Made by a program: the position numbers and the translations under genes. Source: Firmicutes bacterium UBA3910 (lineage in GTDB: Bacteria; Bacillota; Limnochordia; Darwinibacteriales; Darwinibacteriaceae). Taken from it: a stretch of DNA of 7,560 bases. The notes beneath the pieces were generated by a model that was given only the letters and a program-made list of their open reading frames with translations, was not told the origin of the DNA and did no database searches. Below are positions 1-6,178 of the stretch, piece by piece (the first letter of the stretch is position 1; each line of letters opens with the position of its first letter). The stretch spans positions 1 to 7,560 of the forward strand of contig DGFC01000002.1 in assembly GCA_002391465.1 (NCBI GenBank). The letters are read 5' to 3'.

Positions 1-327
1 GAACACCATACCGACTTCATTTTTGCCATCCTCTGTGAAGAATTGGGTTTCTTAGGTGGAATCGCTGTGTTAGTCCTATTCTTCGTAATTGGTTGGCGTG
101 GTTTGCGCGTAGCGATGCGGGCGCCGGATTTGTATGGGAGCCTGCTGGCGATAGGTATTACTGCTATGATTGCATTCCAGGCCTTGCTCAATATTGGTGT
201 CGTCACCGGGTCGCTGCCTGTCACCGGGATACCTCTGCCCTTTATCAGCCATGGGGGTTCCTCCCTTCTGGTTAGTTTGGCAGGTATCGGTATCCTCCTG
301 AACATTTCGCGTCAGTGTCCCGACTAA
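1..327 (+). CDS. FtsW/SpoVE-type SEDS peptidoglycan polymerase, C-terminal part (5' end outside window)
   Basis: The frame is open from base 1 and gives the last 108 residues of a SEDS-family membrane glycosyltransferase, which polymerises lipid II into glycan strands at the septum. What shows it: the opening motif HHTDFIFAILCEELGF, the loop GVVTGSLPVTGIPLPFISHG (about residues 63-82 of the fragment) followed by GSS, and hydrophobic segments on either side that fit the last membrane helices. The protein ends soon after the last helix with a short polar tail (NISRQCPD). The family cannot be split from this part: it may be the vegetative FtsW or the sporulation paralogue SpoVE, which is the copy found in the Bacillus subtilis division cluster. 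A cysteine stands where a glycine is usual in ILGEELG. The gene is followed by a 107-base gap and then murA; murG, a common next gene, is not here. Confidence 0.93.
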   Translation, partial: EHHTDFIFAILCEELGFLGGIAVLVLFFVIGWRGLRVAMRAPDLYGSLLAIGITAMIAFQALLNIGVVTGSLPVTGIPLPFISHGGSSLLVSLAGIGILLNISRQCPD

Positions 328-434
328 GCTGCAAGCGCTAAGTGTGAGTTGGAATAGGCCCATAGACTGCGGTTTTCACCGAATACCCCACTCGGCATAT
401 TATAAACGGTAGCATACGGGGTAGAGGTGATACG
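328..434. other. Intergenic gap between ftsW/spoVE and murA, no gene seen
   Basis: No coding frame with a plausible start and no U-tailed hairpin was seen. The gap holds a weak possible promoter and the murA Shine-Dalgarno (AGAGGTGAT, 423-431). An inverted repeat TACCCC (384-389) / GGGGTA (418-423) flanks the possible -10 and ends at the Shine-Dalgarno. Confidence 0.6.
373..403 (+). promoter_or_regulatory. Possible sigma-A promoter for murA (weak)
   Basis: TATTAT (398-403) is one base off the TATAAT -10 consensus. The best -35 is TTTTCA (373-378), matching four of six positions at a long 19-base spacing. It lies about 30 bases before the murA start in the only gap of this part of the cluster, but the -35 is poor. 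murA could equally be read through from ftsW. Confidence 0.25.
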
Positions 435-1703
435 ATGGGCATGTTAATCGTTGAAGGTAAACACAGTTTGCGCGGAACCGTGAGAATAAACGGAGCGAAA
501 AACTCGGCACTAAAGCTGATGGCCGCAGCCTTATTGGGGAGCGGAGAGTTCCTGATAGAGGATGTGCCTGACATAACAGACGTCAGGACGATGGCTAGCG
601 TTTTGGCGGGTTTGGGCGTCAAGATTAAGCGCTGTGATAACCGCCTGGAACTGAATGTTTCATCCCTTCACGGTCGTGTTCCGGAGGAACCCGCTAGATC
701 CATGCGTGCTTCCGTGCAGGTTATGGGACCGCTCTTAGCTCGTTTGGGGTGGGTTAGGGTAGTGATGCCCGGGGGTTGTGCAATTGGGACCCGGCCCTTA
801 GATCTTCATTTGAGCAGTCTGCGTAAGATGGGTGCGGAGATTGAGGTTAATGGCAAGTTTATTACGGCAACTGCGGAGCGACTCAAGGGCGCGGACATCT
901 CTTTCCGCTATCCCAGTGTAGGTGCAACTGAGAACATAATGATGGCGGCCACTTTGGCCAAGGGTGAGACGATCATCCGTAACGCCGCCAGAGAACCGGA
1001 AATCATTGATATTCAATCTTTCCTGAATAAAATGGGAGCCCGAATTGAGGGCGCAGGTACAAGCGTCATCAGGATAAACGGTGTGGAAGGCTTGGCTTCC
1101 ACAAGCTGCAGGGTTATTCCGGACAGAATAGAAGCAGGCACTTATTTATTGGCCTTTCTGCTCACAGGCGGAAGGGGTAAGTTGACGAACGTCATTCCCG
1201 CACATCTGACTGCTCTTCTGGACGTCCTGCGGAGTATGGGTGTTGCAGTTGAGGCAGGGAATGACACTGTGGATATTGAAGCTCCCAAGCGGATCAACCC
1301 ATTTCGGATCCTGACCGGGCCCTATCCGGGGTTTCCCACCGATCTCCAGCCCCAAATCGCGGTGGTGGCAACGCAAGCTGAGGGCAGTAGTATGCTTGTG
1401 GAAGCCGTATTTGACCAGCGGTTTGGTTATACGGCTGAGTTAAAGAGGATGGGCGCTGCGTTGGAGGTCAATGAGCGGGCACTAACAGTTCACGGGCCAA
1501 GCCCACTGCGGGGGACGGAGCTTCAGGCTGGGGACTTGCGAGGAGGGGCAGCCCTGGTTCTGGCCGCTTTAGCTGCGGAAGGACGGAGTACTGTTAGCGG
1601 CGTTCACCACGTGGATCGGGGATACGAAAAGATCGAGGAGAACCTAAGGCAATTGGGAGCGAGAATTGTTAGGGTGGCGGGAGAGGATAAGGATGCGGAC
1701 TGA
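435..1703 (+). CDS. murA: UDP-N-acetylglucosamine 1-carboxyvinyltransferase MurA
   Basis: MurA catalyses the first committed step of peptidoglycan synthesis in the cytoplasm: transfer of enolpyruvate from phosphoenolpyruvate to UDP-GlcNAc. The 422 residues are the usual full length. Known key residues are visible and, with this start, several keep the standard E. coli numbers: Lys22-Asn23 in NGAKNS, Arg91, and the mobile loop PGGCAIGTRP with the catalytic, fosfomycin-reactive Cys115 and Arg120. Near the end are the general-base motif PTDLQ (Asp303), DLRGGAALVLA (Arg369) and HHVDRGYEKIEENL (Arg395). Two repeated inside-out alpha/beta domains are expected. The start is supported by AGAGGTGAT three bases upstream; a second ATG two codons on is possible. 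The 3' end overlaps divIB by 11 bases, which suggests coupled translation. A second murA copy may exist elsewhere, as in many Bacillota. Confidence 0.97.
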   Translation: MGMLIVEGKHSLRGTVRINGAKNSALKLMAAALLGSGEFLIEDVPDITDVRTMASVLAGLGVKIKRCDNRLELNVSSLHGRVPEEPARSMRASVQVMGPLLARLGWVRVVMPGGCAIGTRPLDLHLSSLRKMGAEIEVNGKFITATAERLKGADISFRYPSVGATENIMMAATLAKGETIIRNAAREPEIIDIQSFLNKMGARIEGAGTSVIRINGVEGLASTSCRVIPDRIEAGTYLLAFLLTGGRGKLTNVIPAHLTALLDVLRSMGVAVEAGNDTVDIEAPKRINPFRILTGPYPGFPTDLQPQIAVVATQAEGSSMLVEAVFDQRFGYTAELKRMGAALEVNERALTVHGPSPLRGTELQAGDLRGGAALVLAALAAEGRSTVSGVHHVDRGYEKIEENLRQLGARIVRVAGEDKDAD

Positions 1704-2367
1704 AGGAAGAGGTGTTATCTCTGTTTTAATTGTGGCTGTGGTTGTTGCCTTTTATTTGCTCTGCAATTCTAGTTTTTTCGAAACAGACCAGATTGAGTGG
1801 ACAAGCCTCAACTATCTCAGGCCACATCAATTGGATGCTTTCCTCGAATTCTCCCCCATCAACGTTTGGCGGCTCGATTCCCGTGAACTAAAGGCTGCAC
1901 TGCTCGAACATCCCTGGATAGTGTCGGCTAACGTGCGTTGGAGGTGGCCTAACCGCATCATAGTTGATGTTGTGGAGAGAAAGCCCATAGCACAGCTCTC
2001 TTCGTCTCAAAGTTGGTTTCTCCTTGATGGGGAGGGACGGCTCTTACCTCCTCCGGTAGGAACGTTAGACGGTTCCCTCCTTGTGGTAACGAATATCAAT
2101 GTGGAATCAACGGAACAGCTGGTTTCAACCGCCCGCTTAATCAGTTCCATTCCCGACAATCTAATGGGCTATCTTGCAGAGTGGAACTGGGACAAACGCG
2201 CCTTTATCACCGATGCTGGTACCGAAGTCCTAATTGGGACATCGGTGGACCTAGAGCAGAAGTTTCTCCTGCTTGAGAGGATATTGGCTGATCTGGCGCA
2301 GCGCGGTGAACATGCGACCAGAATCGATTTGCGGATAGCTAACAATCCAGTTGTTACTACGAGGTAA
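1693..2367 (+). CDS. divIB: Cell division protein DivIB/FtsQ
   Basis: This is a bitopic membrane protein of the divisome; in the family it binds DivIC/FtsB and FtsL and helps control septal wall synthesis. The 224 residues show a short cytoplasmic tail (about 7), one membrane helix (about 8-24), a POTRA region (about 25-98) and a beta domain (about 102-216). The most telling stretch is HPWIVSANVRWRWPNRIIVD followed by VERKPIA (residues 73-100), the typical FtsQ pattern at the end of POTRA, and the C-terminal part has IDLR (211-214). The first ATG, inside the end of murA, is chosen because GGGAGAGG lies just before it (1679-1686). A longer frame from a TTG at 1666 has no such site. The cytoplasmic tail is very short. 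Gene position between murA and ftsZ agrees with the call. Confidence 0.9.
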   Translation: MRTEGRGVISVLIVAVVVAFYLLCNSSFFETDQIEWTSLNYLRPHQLDAFLEFSPINVWRLDSRELKAALLEHPWIVSANVRWRWPNRIIVDVVERKPIAQLSSSQSWFLLDGEGRLLPPPVGTLDGSLLVVTNINVESTEQLVSTARLISSIPDNLMGYLAEWNWDKRAFITDAGTEVLIGTSVDLEQKFLLLERILADLAQRGEHATRIDLRIANNPVVTTR

Positions 2368-2381
2368 GTTTTTTATCAGTT

Positions 2382-2411
2382 GAAGGACAAATGCGCTCGC
2401 GTGTGGAAAAT
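2382..2411 (+). promoter_or_regulatory. Sigma-H-like promoter candidate for ftsZ
   Basis: GAAGGACAA (2382-2390), 12 bases, then GTGGAAAAT (2403-2411). Against the B. subtilis sigma-H consensus RnAGGAwww - 11 or 12 - RnnGAATww, each half has one mismatch: C in the first w position, and A for T in GAAT. Transcription would begin near 2418, leaving a leader of about 37 bases before the ftsZ ATG. In B. subtilis ftsAZ has a sigma-H promoter that raises FtsZ for polar septation, so the position makes sense. This is pattern matching by eye only. Confidence 0.5.
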
Positions 2412-2454
2412 AAAGTAAACCGATGTTAATCGATTGGTGGAGAAGGGGGATCCC

Positions 2455-3504
2455 ATGTTCGAGTTTGATTTAGATAACATTCAGTATGCGAACATAATAG
2501 TCATTGGCTGTGGAGGTGCAGGGGGCAACGCAGTAAACCGCATGATTGAGGCAGAACTGAAAGGTGTTCATTTTATTGCACTAAATACAGATGCCCAAGC
2601 CCTGCACATGTCGAATGCCCAGACTAAAATTCAAGTGGGCGAAAAGCTGACCAAGGGACTAGGGGCCGGCTCTGACCCAAGCATCGGACAGCGTTCTGCC
2701 GAAGAATCTCGGGAAGAGATTAAGGCTGCCTTGGAAGGGGCAGATATGGTTTTCATTACGGCAGGCATGGGTGGAGGTACCGGCACCGGGGCTGCACCGG
2801 TTGTGGCTGAGATTGCTAAAGAACTCCAAGCGCTCACGGTGGGCGTTGTTACCAAGCCCTTTACTTTTGAGGGACGCCGGCGGAGGGATCAGGCAGAAAA
2901 CGGAATCGAGGTTCTCAAGAGCAAGGTCGATACCTTAATTACCATTCCCAATGATCGCCTCCTGCAGGTAGTAGAGCGGCGTACCTCCATGGTGGAAGCC
3001 TTTGCGGTAGCCGACGATGTACTGCGTCAGGGTGTCCAGGGCATTTCTGACTTGATAACAGTGCCCGGCCTGATTAACCTGGACTTTGCCGATGTGCGGA
3101 CCATCATGACTAACGCTGGATCTGCCTTAATGGGAATCGGTCAGGCGAGCGGAGAAGATCGGGCTGTCAAGGCGGCAGAACAGGCCATCAGCAGTCCCCT
3201 CTTGGAAGCTTCCATTGAAGGCGCTAAGGGTGTTCTGTTGAGCTTGACGGGAAGTTCGAGCATGGGTCTTTTTGAAGTTAACGAAGCTGCTGAGATTATC
3301 TCCCAGGCAGCGGACCCGGACGCCAATGTTATCTTTGGTGCCGTCATTGACGAATCCCTCGGCGATGCGGTGCGCGTTACAGTAATCGCCACAGGCTTCG
3401 ATGCTCCTAGCCGTCAGGATACATATTCCATTTCGAAAGAACTGGATATTCGTCCCTTCGTCGGCGATGAGCTGGACATACCTGCATTTTTGCGAAAAAA
3501 ATAG
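2455..3504 (+). CDS. ftsZ: Cell division GTPase FtsZ
   Basis: FtsZ is a tubulin-like GTPase that polymerises under the membrane at the division site, at mid-cell or near the pole in sporulation. In 349 residues one sees the T1 loop [14 protein letters not shown] (18-31), NTDAQAL (44-50), the GTP signature GGGTGTG (106-112), [11 protein letters not shown] (140-150), and the T7 loop NLDFAD (208-213) that supplies Asp210 and Asp213 to the next subunit's GTP. The C-terminal tail peptide [12 protein letters not shown] (338-349), which binds FtsA, SepF, ZapA-type or EzrA-type partners in the family, is intact. The linker before it is short, only about 20 residues. ATG 2455 is chosen because AAGGGGGA lies just before it; an in-frame TTG at 2434 lacks a good site. 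No ftsA precedes it. It ends at a terminator shared with sigE. Confidence 0.98.
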   Translation: MFEFDLDNIQYANIIVIGCGGAGGNAVNRMIEAELKGVHFIALNTDAQALHMSNAQTKIQVGEKLTKGLGAGSDPSIGQRSAEESREEIKAALEGADMVFITAGMGGGTGTGAAPVVAEIAKELQALTVGVVTKPFTFEGRRRRDQAENGIEVLKSKVDTLITIPNDRLLQVVERRTSMVEAFAVADDVLRQGVQGISDLITVPGLINLDFADVRTIMTNAGSALMGIGQASGEDRAVKAAEQAISSPLLEASIEGAKGVLLSLTGSSSMGLFEVNEAAEIISQAADPDANVIFGAVIDESLGDAVRVTVIATGFDAPSRQDTYSISKELDIRPFVGDELDIPAFLRKK

Positions 3505-3526
3505 GCAGAATGGATCTAACCTCAGT

Positions 3527-3553
3527 AAAAAAGGCCCGTGTGGGCCTTTTTTT
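3527..3553. terminator. Bidirectional terminator between convergent ftsZ and sigE
   Basis: GGCCC (3533-3537), loop GTGT, GGGCC (3542-3546), with six A before the stem (3527-3532) and seven T after it (3547-3553). The stem is GC-rich and has a U-tract when read from either strand, so it can end both transcripts. On the - strand the sigE stop codon (3552-3554) runs directly into the hairpin. Confidence 0.88.
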
Positions 3554-4280
3554 ATTCCATCTTCTTCATTTCTCTCCGCAGTTTCTTCAAGATCTTCTTC
3601 TCAAGGCGGGATATATAGGATTGGGAGATACCCAATAGTTCCGCCACTTCCCGTTGAGTGAGTTCCCGTTCACTGTTTAGACCAAAGCGCAGCTCCATGA
3701 TCCTTTTCTCGCGCCCAGTTAACTGGGCCAAAGCTGAAGCTAAGAGAGCCTTATCTACTTCCTTTTCGATGTGTCTGATTATATCGCTTTCCTGGCCTAC
3801 AACGTCTGCTAACACCAACTCATTTCCATCCCAATCTATGTTGAGGGGTTCATCGAAGGATACTTCTACCCTCAGTTTGCTGGTTCGGCGCAGATACATG
3901 AGGATTTCGTTTTCGATGCAGCGTGAGGCATAGGTAGCAAGTTTGATGTTCTTAGAGGGATCAAATGTATTGACTGCTTTGATTAAGCCAATGGTGCCGA
4001 TTGAGACTAGATCTTCTATTGATATCCCCGTGTTCTCAAACTTGCGGGCGATATAGACAACCAAACGGAGATTGCGTTCAATCAGGGGTGTCCTTACTTC
4101 CCGATCCCCCGCCTGTAGCCGGCCCAGAAGCTCCTGTTCTTCCTCTAGGGTGAGGGGTGGGGGCAAGACCTCGTTGCTGCCTATGTAATGAACTGGCGGC
4201 GCCAGACCAAGGCGGTGGAGAAGGTCAATAAGGCGAAGGCGAAGCCTGAGTTTAAAAATCAGCAGACGCTGGACCAGCAT
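3552..4280 (-). CDS. sigE: Pro-sigma-E, mother-cell sporulation sigma factor
   Basis: Sigma-E directs early mother-cell transcription after asymmetric division and is made as an inactive, membrane-tethered precursor cut by SpoIIGA. The 242 residues include an N-terminal pro-sequence rich in Leu and Arg, then [13 protein letters not shown] (31-43). By comparison with remembered B. subtilis pro-sigma-E, cleavage should fall between His31 and Tyr32. Region 2 follows ([18 protein letters not shown], then GLIKAVNTF and [13 protein letters not shown]), with [15 protein letters not shown] (141-155) typical of sigma-E, then region 4 with the helix-turn-helix [19 protein letters not shown] (211-229). 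ATG 4280 is chosen for AAAGGGGGAG (4296-4287), six bases upstream; a GTG at 4304 has no clear site. The start lies inside the end of spoIIGA, so translation is probably coupled. The gene points toward ftsZ, unlike the usual co-directional order. Confidence 0.97.
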   Translation of the reverse strand: MLVQRLLIFKLRLRLRLIDLLHRLGLAPPVHYIGSNEVLPPPLTLEEEQELLGRLQAGDREVRTPLIERNLRLVVYIARKFENTGISIEDLVSIGTIGLIKAVNTFDPSKNIKLATYASRCIENEILMYLRRTSKLRVEVSFDEPLNIDWDGNELVLADVVGQESDIIRHIEKEVDKALLASALAQLTGREKRIMELRFGLNSERELTQREVAELLGISQSYISRLEKKILKKLRREMKKME

Positions 4281-5226
4281 GGGCTTCTCCCCCTTTCTCA
4301 ACACCCGAATCCACGCTCTGGAGGGAACCTTGCACTGCTGTGGGAGGAATCAAGGCCCGGTATTCGTTATTCGGATCCAAGGTGTGGGGATAGATGGCGA
4401 TAGTAGGTTGGAGGCTGTTATTCATTGGGCTTTCCGCTATCCTAATACCATCGGAGCGAAAGCCCAGCATCAGTCCGTTTTTCTTGCCTAAAGATGTAAA
4501 GGGGATGAGTCTAACCCGGGTCCGCCATTCATCCAGTTCAACCATGGTCTCCAACACATTTAACTCGTTGTTTTCCACTGCGGTGACAAGCTTTCCAATG
4601 TCTTGGGGCAGAAGTTCCTGTAAAACAGAGTGTTCTACTACAATAACCGGTTGATTGGTGAGTGGATCCCGCAGATTGTTGCCCGTATCAACCAGTGCGT
4701 CCACTTTAACTTTTGCGTTATCGCAGTAAATTTCTACTGGAACACGATAGACCTGGTTGACTATCCGTTCATGCACTACGCCCCAGCCGAGCTCAGCAAC
4801 GGCCAGGAGTGTGATGATGGAAATGACTGTACCCAATGGGAAAATCGGGTTAGCCGCTGATCCCAACAGGTAGGCCCCGGCCAAACCGGCACCAGCGGCA
4901 ATAAAACCGATTCCATAAAAATAACCGGCGACTGACAATAGTTTTTTCGCAGATAAAGGGTAAAAGCTAACAAGAAGCATGGCCAGGGAGATCAGGACTA
5001 TGACCGGCAGAAACTGCAGCAGGCCATAGAAGGGGATCAACCCCACGCTGGCTAGTAGATAAAGGAAGTAATGCAGTGTTCCAAGGGCGGACGCCAAAAA
5101 CAAGCGCACCGGTCTAGTGCGCGTACGGGTAATTGAAGCAGTTGCCCAAAGCAGGAGATAGACTAACAGAAAGTTGCAGCCTAAACGCAGTAGCCAGACA
5201 TCGACATAAAGGATGTACTTAGGCAT
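4252..5226 (-). CDS. spoIIGA: Sporulation sigma-E factor-processing protease SpoIIGA
   Basis: SpoIIGA is a membrane aspartic protease that removes the pro-sequence of sigma-E in the mother cell once SpoIIR from the forespore activates it. In 324 residues the N-terminal half is very hydrophobic, fitting about five membrane helices (roughly 5-28, 42-60, 64-88, 97-124, 131-150). The C-terminal half is a soluble protease domain with the motif [20 protein letters not shown] (175-194), where Asp180 in DTGN is the expected catalytic residue; B. subtilis, as I recall it, has [13 protein letters not shown] (239-247) is another family stretch. ATG 5226 is chosen since GGAGGGG (5239-5233) lies six bases before it; the in-frame ATG at 5241 has no Shine-Dalgarno and overlaps that site. 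The last nine codons overlap sigE. The tail after about residue 300 is polar and looks poorly conserved. Confidence 0.95.
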   Translation of the reverse strand: MPKYILYVDVWLLRLGCNFLLVYLLLWATASITRTRTRPVRLFLASALGTLHYFLYLLASVGLIPFYGLLQFLPVIVLISLAMLLVSFYPLSAKKLLSVAGYFYGIGFIAAGAGLAGAYLLGSAANPIFPLGTVISIITLLAVAELGWGVVHERIVNQVYRVPVEIYCDNAKVKVDALVDTGNNLRDPLTNQPVIVVEHSVLQELLPQDIGKLVTAVENNELNVLETMVELDEWRTRVRLIPFTSLGKKNGLMLGFRSDGIRIAESPMNNSLQPTIAIYPHTLDPNNEYRALIPPTAVQGSLQSVDSGVEKGGEAHAGPASADF

Positions 5227-5257
5227 GTGTCTCCCCTCCATGCAATCTTACTTCAGA

Positions 5258-5287
5258 ATATTAGCCCATGCTGTGGAAGATTCCTTC
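5258..5287 (-). promoter_or_regulatory. Sigma-H-like promoter candidate for spoIIGA-sigE
   Basis: On the - strand: GAAGGAATC (5287-5279), 12 bases, GGCTAATAT (5266-5258). Against RnAGGAwww - 11 or 12 - RnnGAATww each half has one mismatch (C in the last w; T for G in GAAT). Transcription would start near 5251, giving a leader of about 25 bases. B. subtilis spoIIG is instead known as a sigma-A promoter with Spo0A. No good TTGACA is found 17 or 21-22 bases before the TAATAT. A weak Spo0A-box-like TGTCAAG (5315-5309, five of seven) lies upstream. Confidence 0.45.
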
Positions 5288-5320
5288 TTTGATCGGAAAA
5301 AGAGCAACCTTGACAATCTG

Positions 5321-5350
5321 GAATAGAACGGTGGCGGGGTGGCCATACTG
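5321..5350 (+). promoter_or_regulatory. Sigma-F/sigma-G forespore promoter for sigG
   Basis: GAATA (5321-5325) fits the sigma-G -35 GHATR fully and sigma-F GYWTA in four of five. GGCCATACTG (5341-5350) fits the sigma-F -10 GGnRAnAHTR in nine of ten at a 15-base spacing. Its CATACTG part fits sigma-G CATnHTA in six of seven at 18 bases. The start would be near 5357, some 30 bases before the sigG ATG. B. subtilis sigG is known to be read by sigma-F and then by sigma-G itself, so a dual-type site is expected. Confidence 0.72.
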
Positions 5351-5357
5351 TACAGTA
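5346..5357. repeat. Perfect 12-base palindrome over the sigG -10 and start region
   Basis: TACTGTACAGTA equals its own reverse complement. It covers the second half of the -10 and the likely transcription start. Such a site could bind a dimeric regulator or be chance; no known regulator was recognised. Confidence 0.4.
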
Positions 5358-5387
5358 GTAATTGGCATTTTGGGGAGGCGGCAAACG

Positions 5388-6164
5388 ATGAACAAAGTGG
5401 AGATCTGCGGTGTGAACACGGCCAAATTGCCCGTTTTGCCAAACAAGAGAATGCGGGAGCTCTTGGTTCGCATTAAGGATGGCGATAAAGAGGCCCGTGA
5501 CGAAATGGTTCAGGGTAATTTGCGACTGGTCCTCAGTGTTATCCAACGGTTTAACAACCGGGGGGAGTATGTGGACGACTTGTTTCAAGTGGGCTGCATC
5601 GGTTTAATGAAAGCAATAGACAATTTTGACCTGAGCCAAAACGTCAAGTTCTCAACCTATGCGGTACCTATGATAGTGGGGGAGATCCGCCGGTATCTGC
5701 GTGATAATAACCCCATCAGGGTAAGCCGTTCACTGCGGGATATTGCTTATAAAGCGCTGCAGACCAGGGATAGTTTGGCGAACAAATACTCCAAGGAACC
5801 CACTATTGGACAGATAGCGGAGGAACTGCAGATACCGCGGGAAGAAATCGTGTTTGCTTTGGATGCAATCCAAGAACCCATTTCCCTCTTTGAGCCCATC
5901 TACAACGATGGGGGCGATCCCATTTTTGTGCTCGATCAGATCAGCGATGAGAAAAACACCGATCGCAGCTTGATCGAAGGGGTGAGTATCAAGGAGGGGA
6001 TGAGACACTTAGGTGAACGGGAGCGCCTGATATTAACAATGCGTTTTTATGAGGGACGCACCCAGATGGAGGTTGCAGAGGAGATTGGCATCTCTCAAGC
6101 CCAGGTATCCCGTTTGGAGAAAGCAGCCCTCAAGAATCTGAGAAAACATATGGCCACATCGTGA
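5388..6164 (+). CDS. sigG: RNA polymerase sigma-G factor, late forespore
   Basis: Sigma-G runs late forespore gene expression (spore coat-independent protection, germination receptors, SASPs in the family). The 258 residues match the usual length. The N-terminus NKVEICGVNTAKLPVLPNKR (2-21) is a sigma-G hallmark. Then come GNLRLVLSVIQRFNNRGEYV (43-62) and FQVGCIGLMKAIDNFDL (66-82) of region 2, STYAVPMIVGEIRRYLRDNN (89-108) for -10 recognition, IRVSRSLRDIAYKAL (110-124) of region 3, SLFEPIYNDGGDP (166-178), and region 4 with EVAEEIGISQAQVSRLEKAA (228-247). ATG 5388 is chosen for GGGGAGG (5372-5378) and agreement with the family N-terminus. At the place of B. subtilis Asn45, linked to binding of the anti-sigma factor Gin/CsfB, there appears to be Gln42. 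It is followed at 14 bases by spoIIR, so the two are probably one operon. Confidence 0.97.
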   Translation: MNKVEICGVNTAKLPVLPNKRMRELLVRIKDGDKEARDEMVQGNLRLVLSVIQRFNNRGEYVDDLFQVGCIGLMKAIDNFDLSQNVKFSTYAVPMIVGEIRRYLRDNNPIRVSRSLRDIAYKALQTRDSLANKYSKEPTIGQIAEELQIPREEIVFALDAIQEPISLFEPIYNDGGDPIFVLDQISDEKNTDRSLIEGVSIKEGMRHLGERERLILTMRFYEGRTQMEVAEEIGISQAQVSRLEKAALKNLRKHMATS

Positions 6165-6178
6165 GGAGGCAAGGCATA

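Larger units (their letters stand above)
5227..5387. promoter_or_regulatory. Divergent control region between spoIIGA and sigG
   Basis: These 161 bases separate the two oppositely directed operons. They hold a sigma-H-like candidate for spoIIGA (- strand, 5258-5287), a sigma-F/sigma-G-like promoter for sigG (+ strand, 5321-5350), a perfect 12-base palindrome (5346-5357) and both Shine-Dalgarno sequences: GGAGGGG on the - strand at 5239-5233 and GGGGAGG on the + strand at 5372-5378. An open + frame from ATG 5268 runs through into sigG but covers the promoter and has no ribosome site, so I do not treat it as coding. Confidence 0.75.

Noticed and set aside
396..403. CATATTAT before murA as a sigma-E -10
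   Set aside because: No -35 with ATA at the needed 14-15 bases; the nearest ATA is 10 bases away, and murA is a vegetative gene.
384..423. Inverted repeat TACCCC/GGGGTA before murA as an RNA switch over the ribosome site
   Set aside because: Only six pairs with a 28-base loop and no further supporting structure; chance is a good explanation.
1666..1692. TTG start giving DivIB nine more residues
   Set aside because: No Shine-Dalgarno before the TTG, while the ATG at 1693 has one at a good distance.
3658..3933. Open frames on the + strand opposite sigE, and similar ones opposite spoIIGA, ftsZ and spoIIR
   Set aside because: They are low-complexity Ser/Arg-rich translations opposite well-conserved genes, without ribosome sites or recognisable domains.
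5309..5315. TGTCAAG on the - strand as a Spo0A box for spoIIGA
   Set aside because: Only five of seven positions match and no second box is nearby; kept only as a remark.
5268..5387. N-terminal extension of sigG by 40 codons from ATG 5268
   Set aside because: It has no ribosome site, spans the sigma-F/sigma-G promoter, and does not resemble sigma-G, whose family start (NKVEICG) follows ATG 5388.
6116..6125. GGAGAAAGCA near the end of sigG as a sigma-F -10 for spoIIR
   Set aside because: The nearest -35-like GTATC is only about 6 bases upstream, far too close, and two late positions do not fit.
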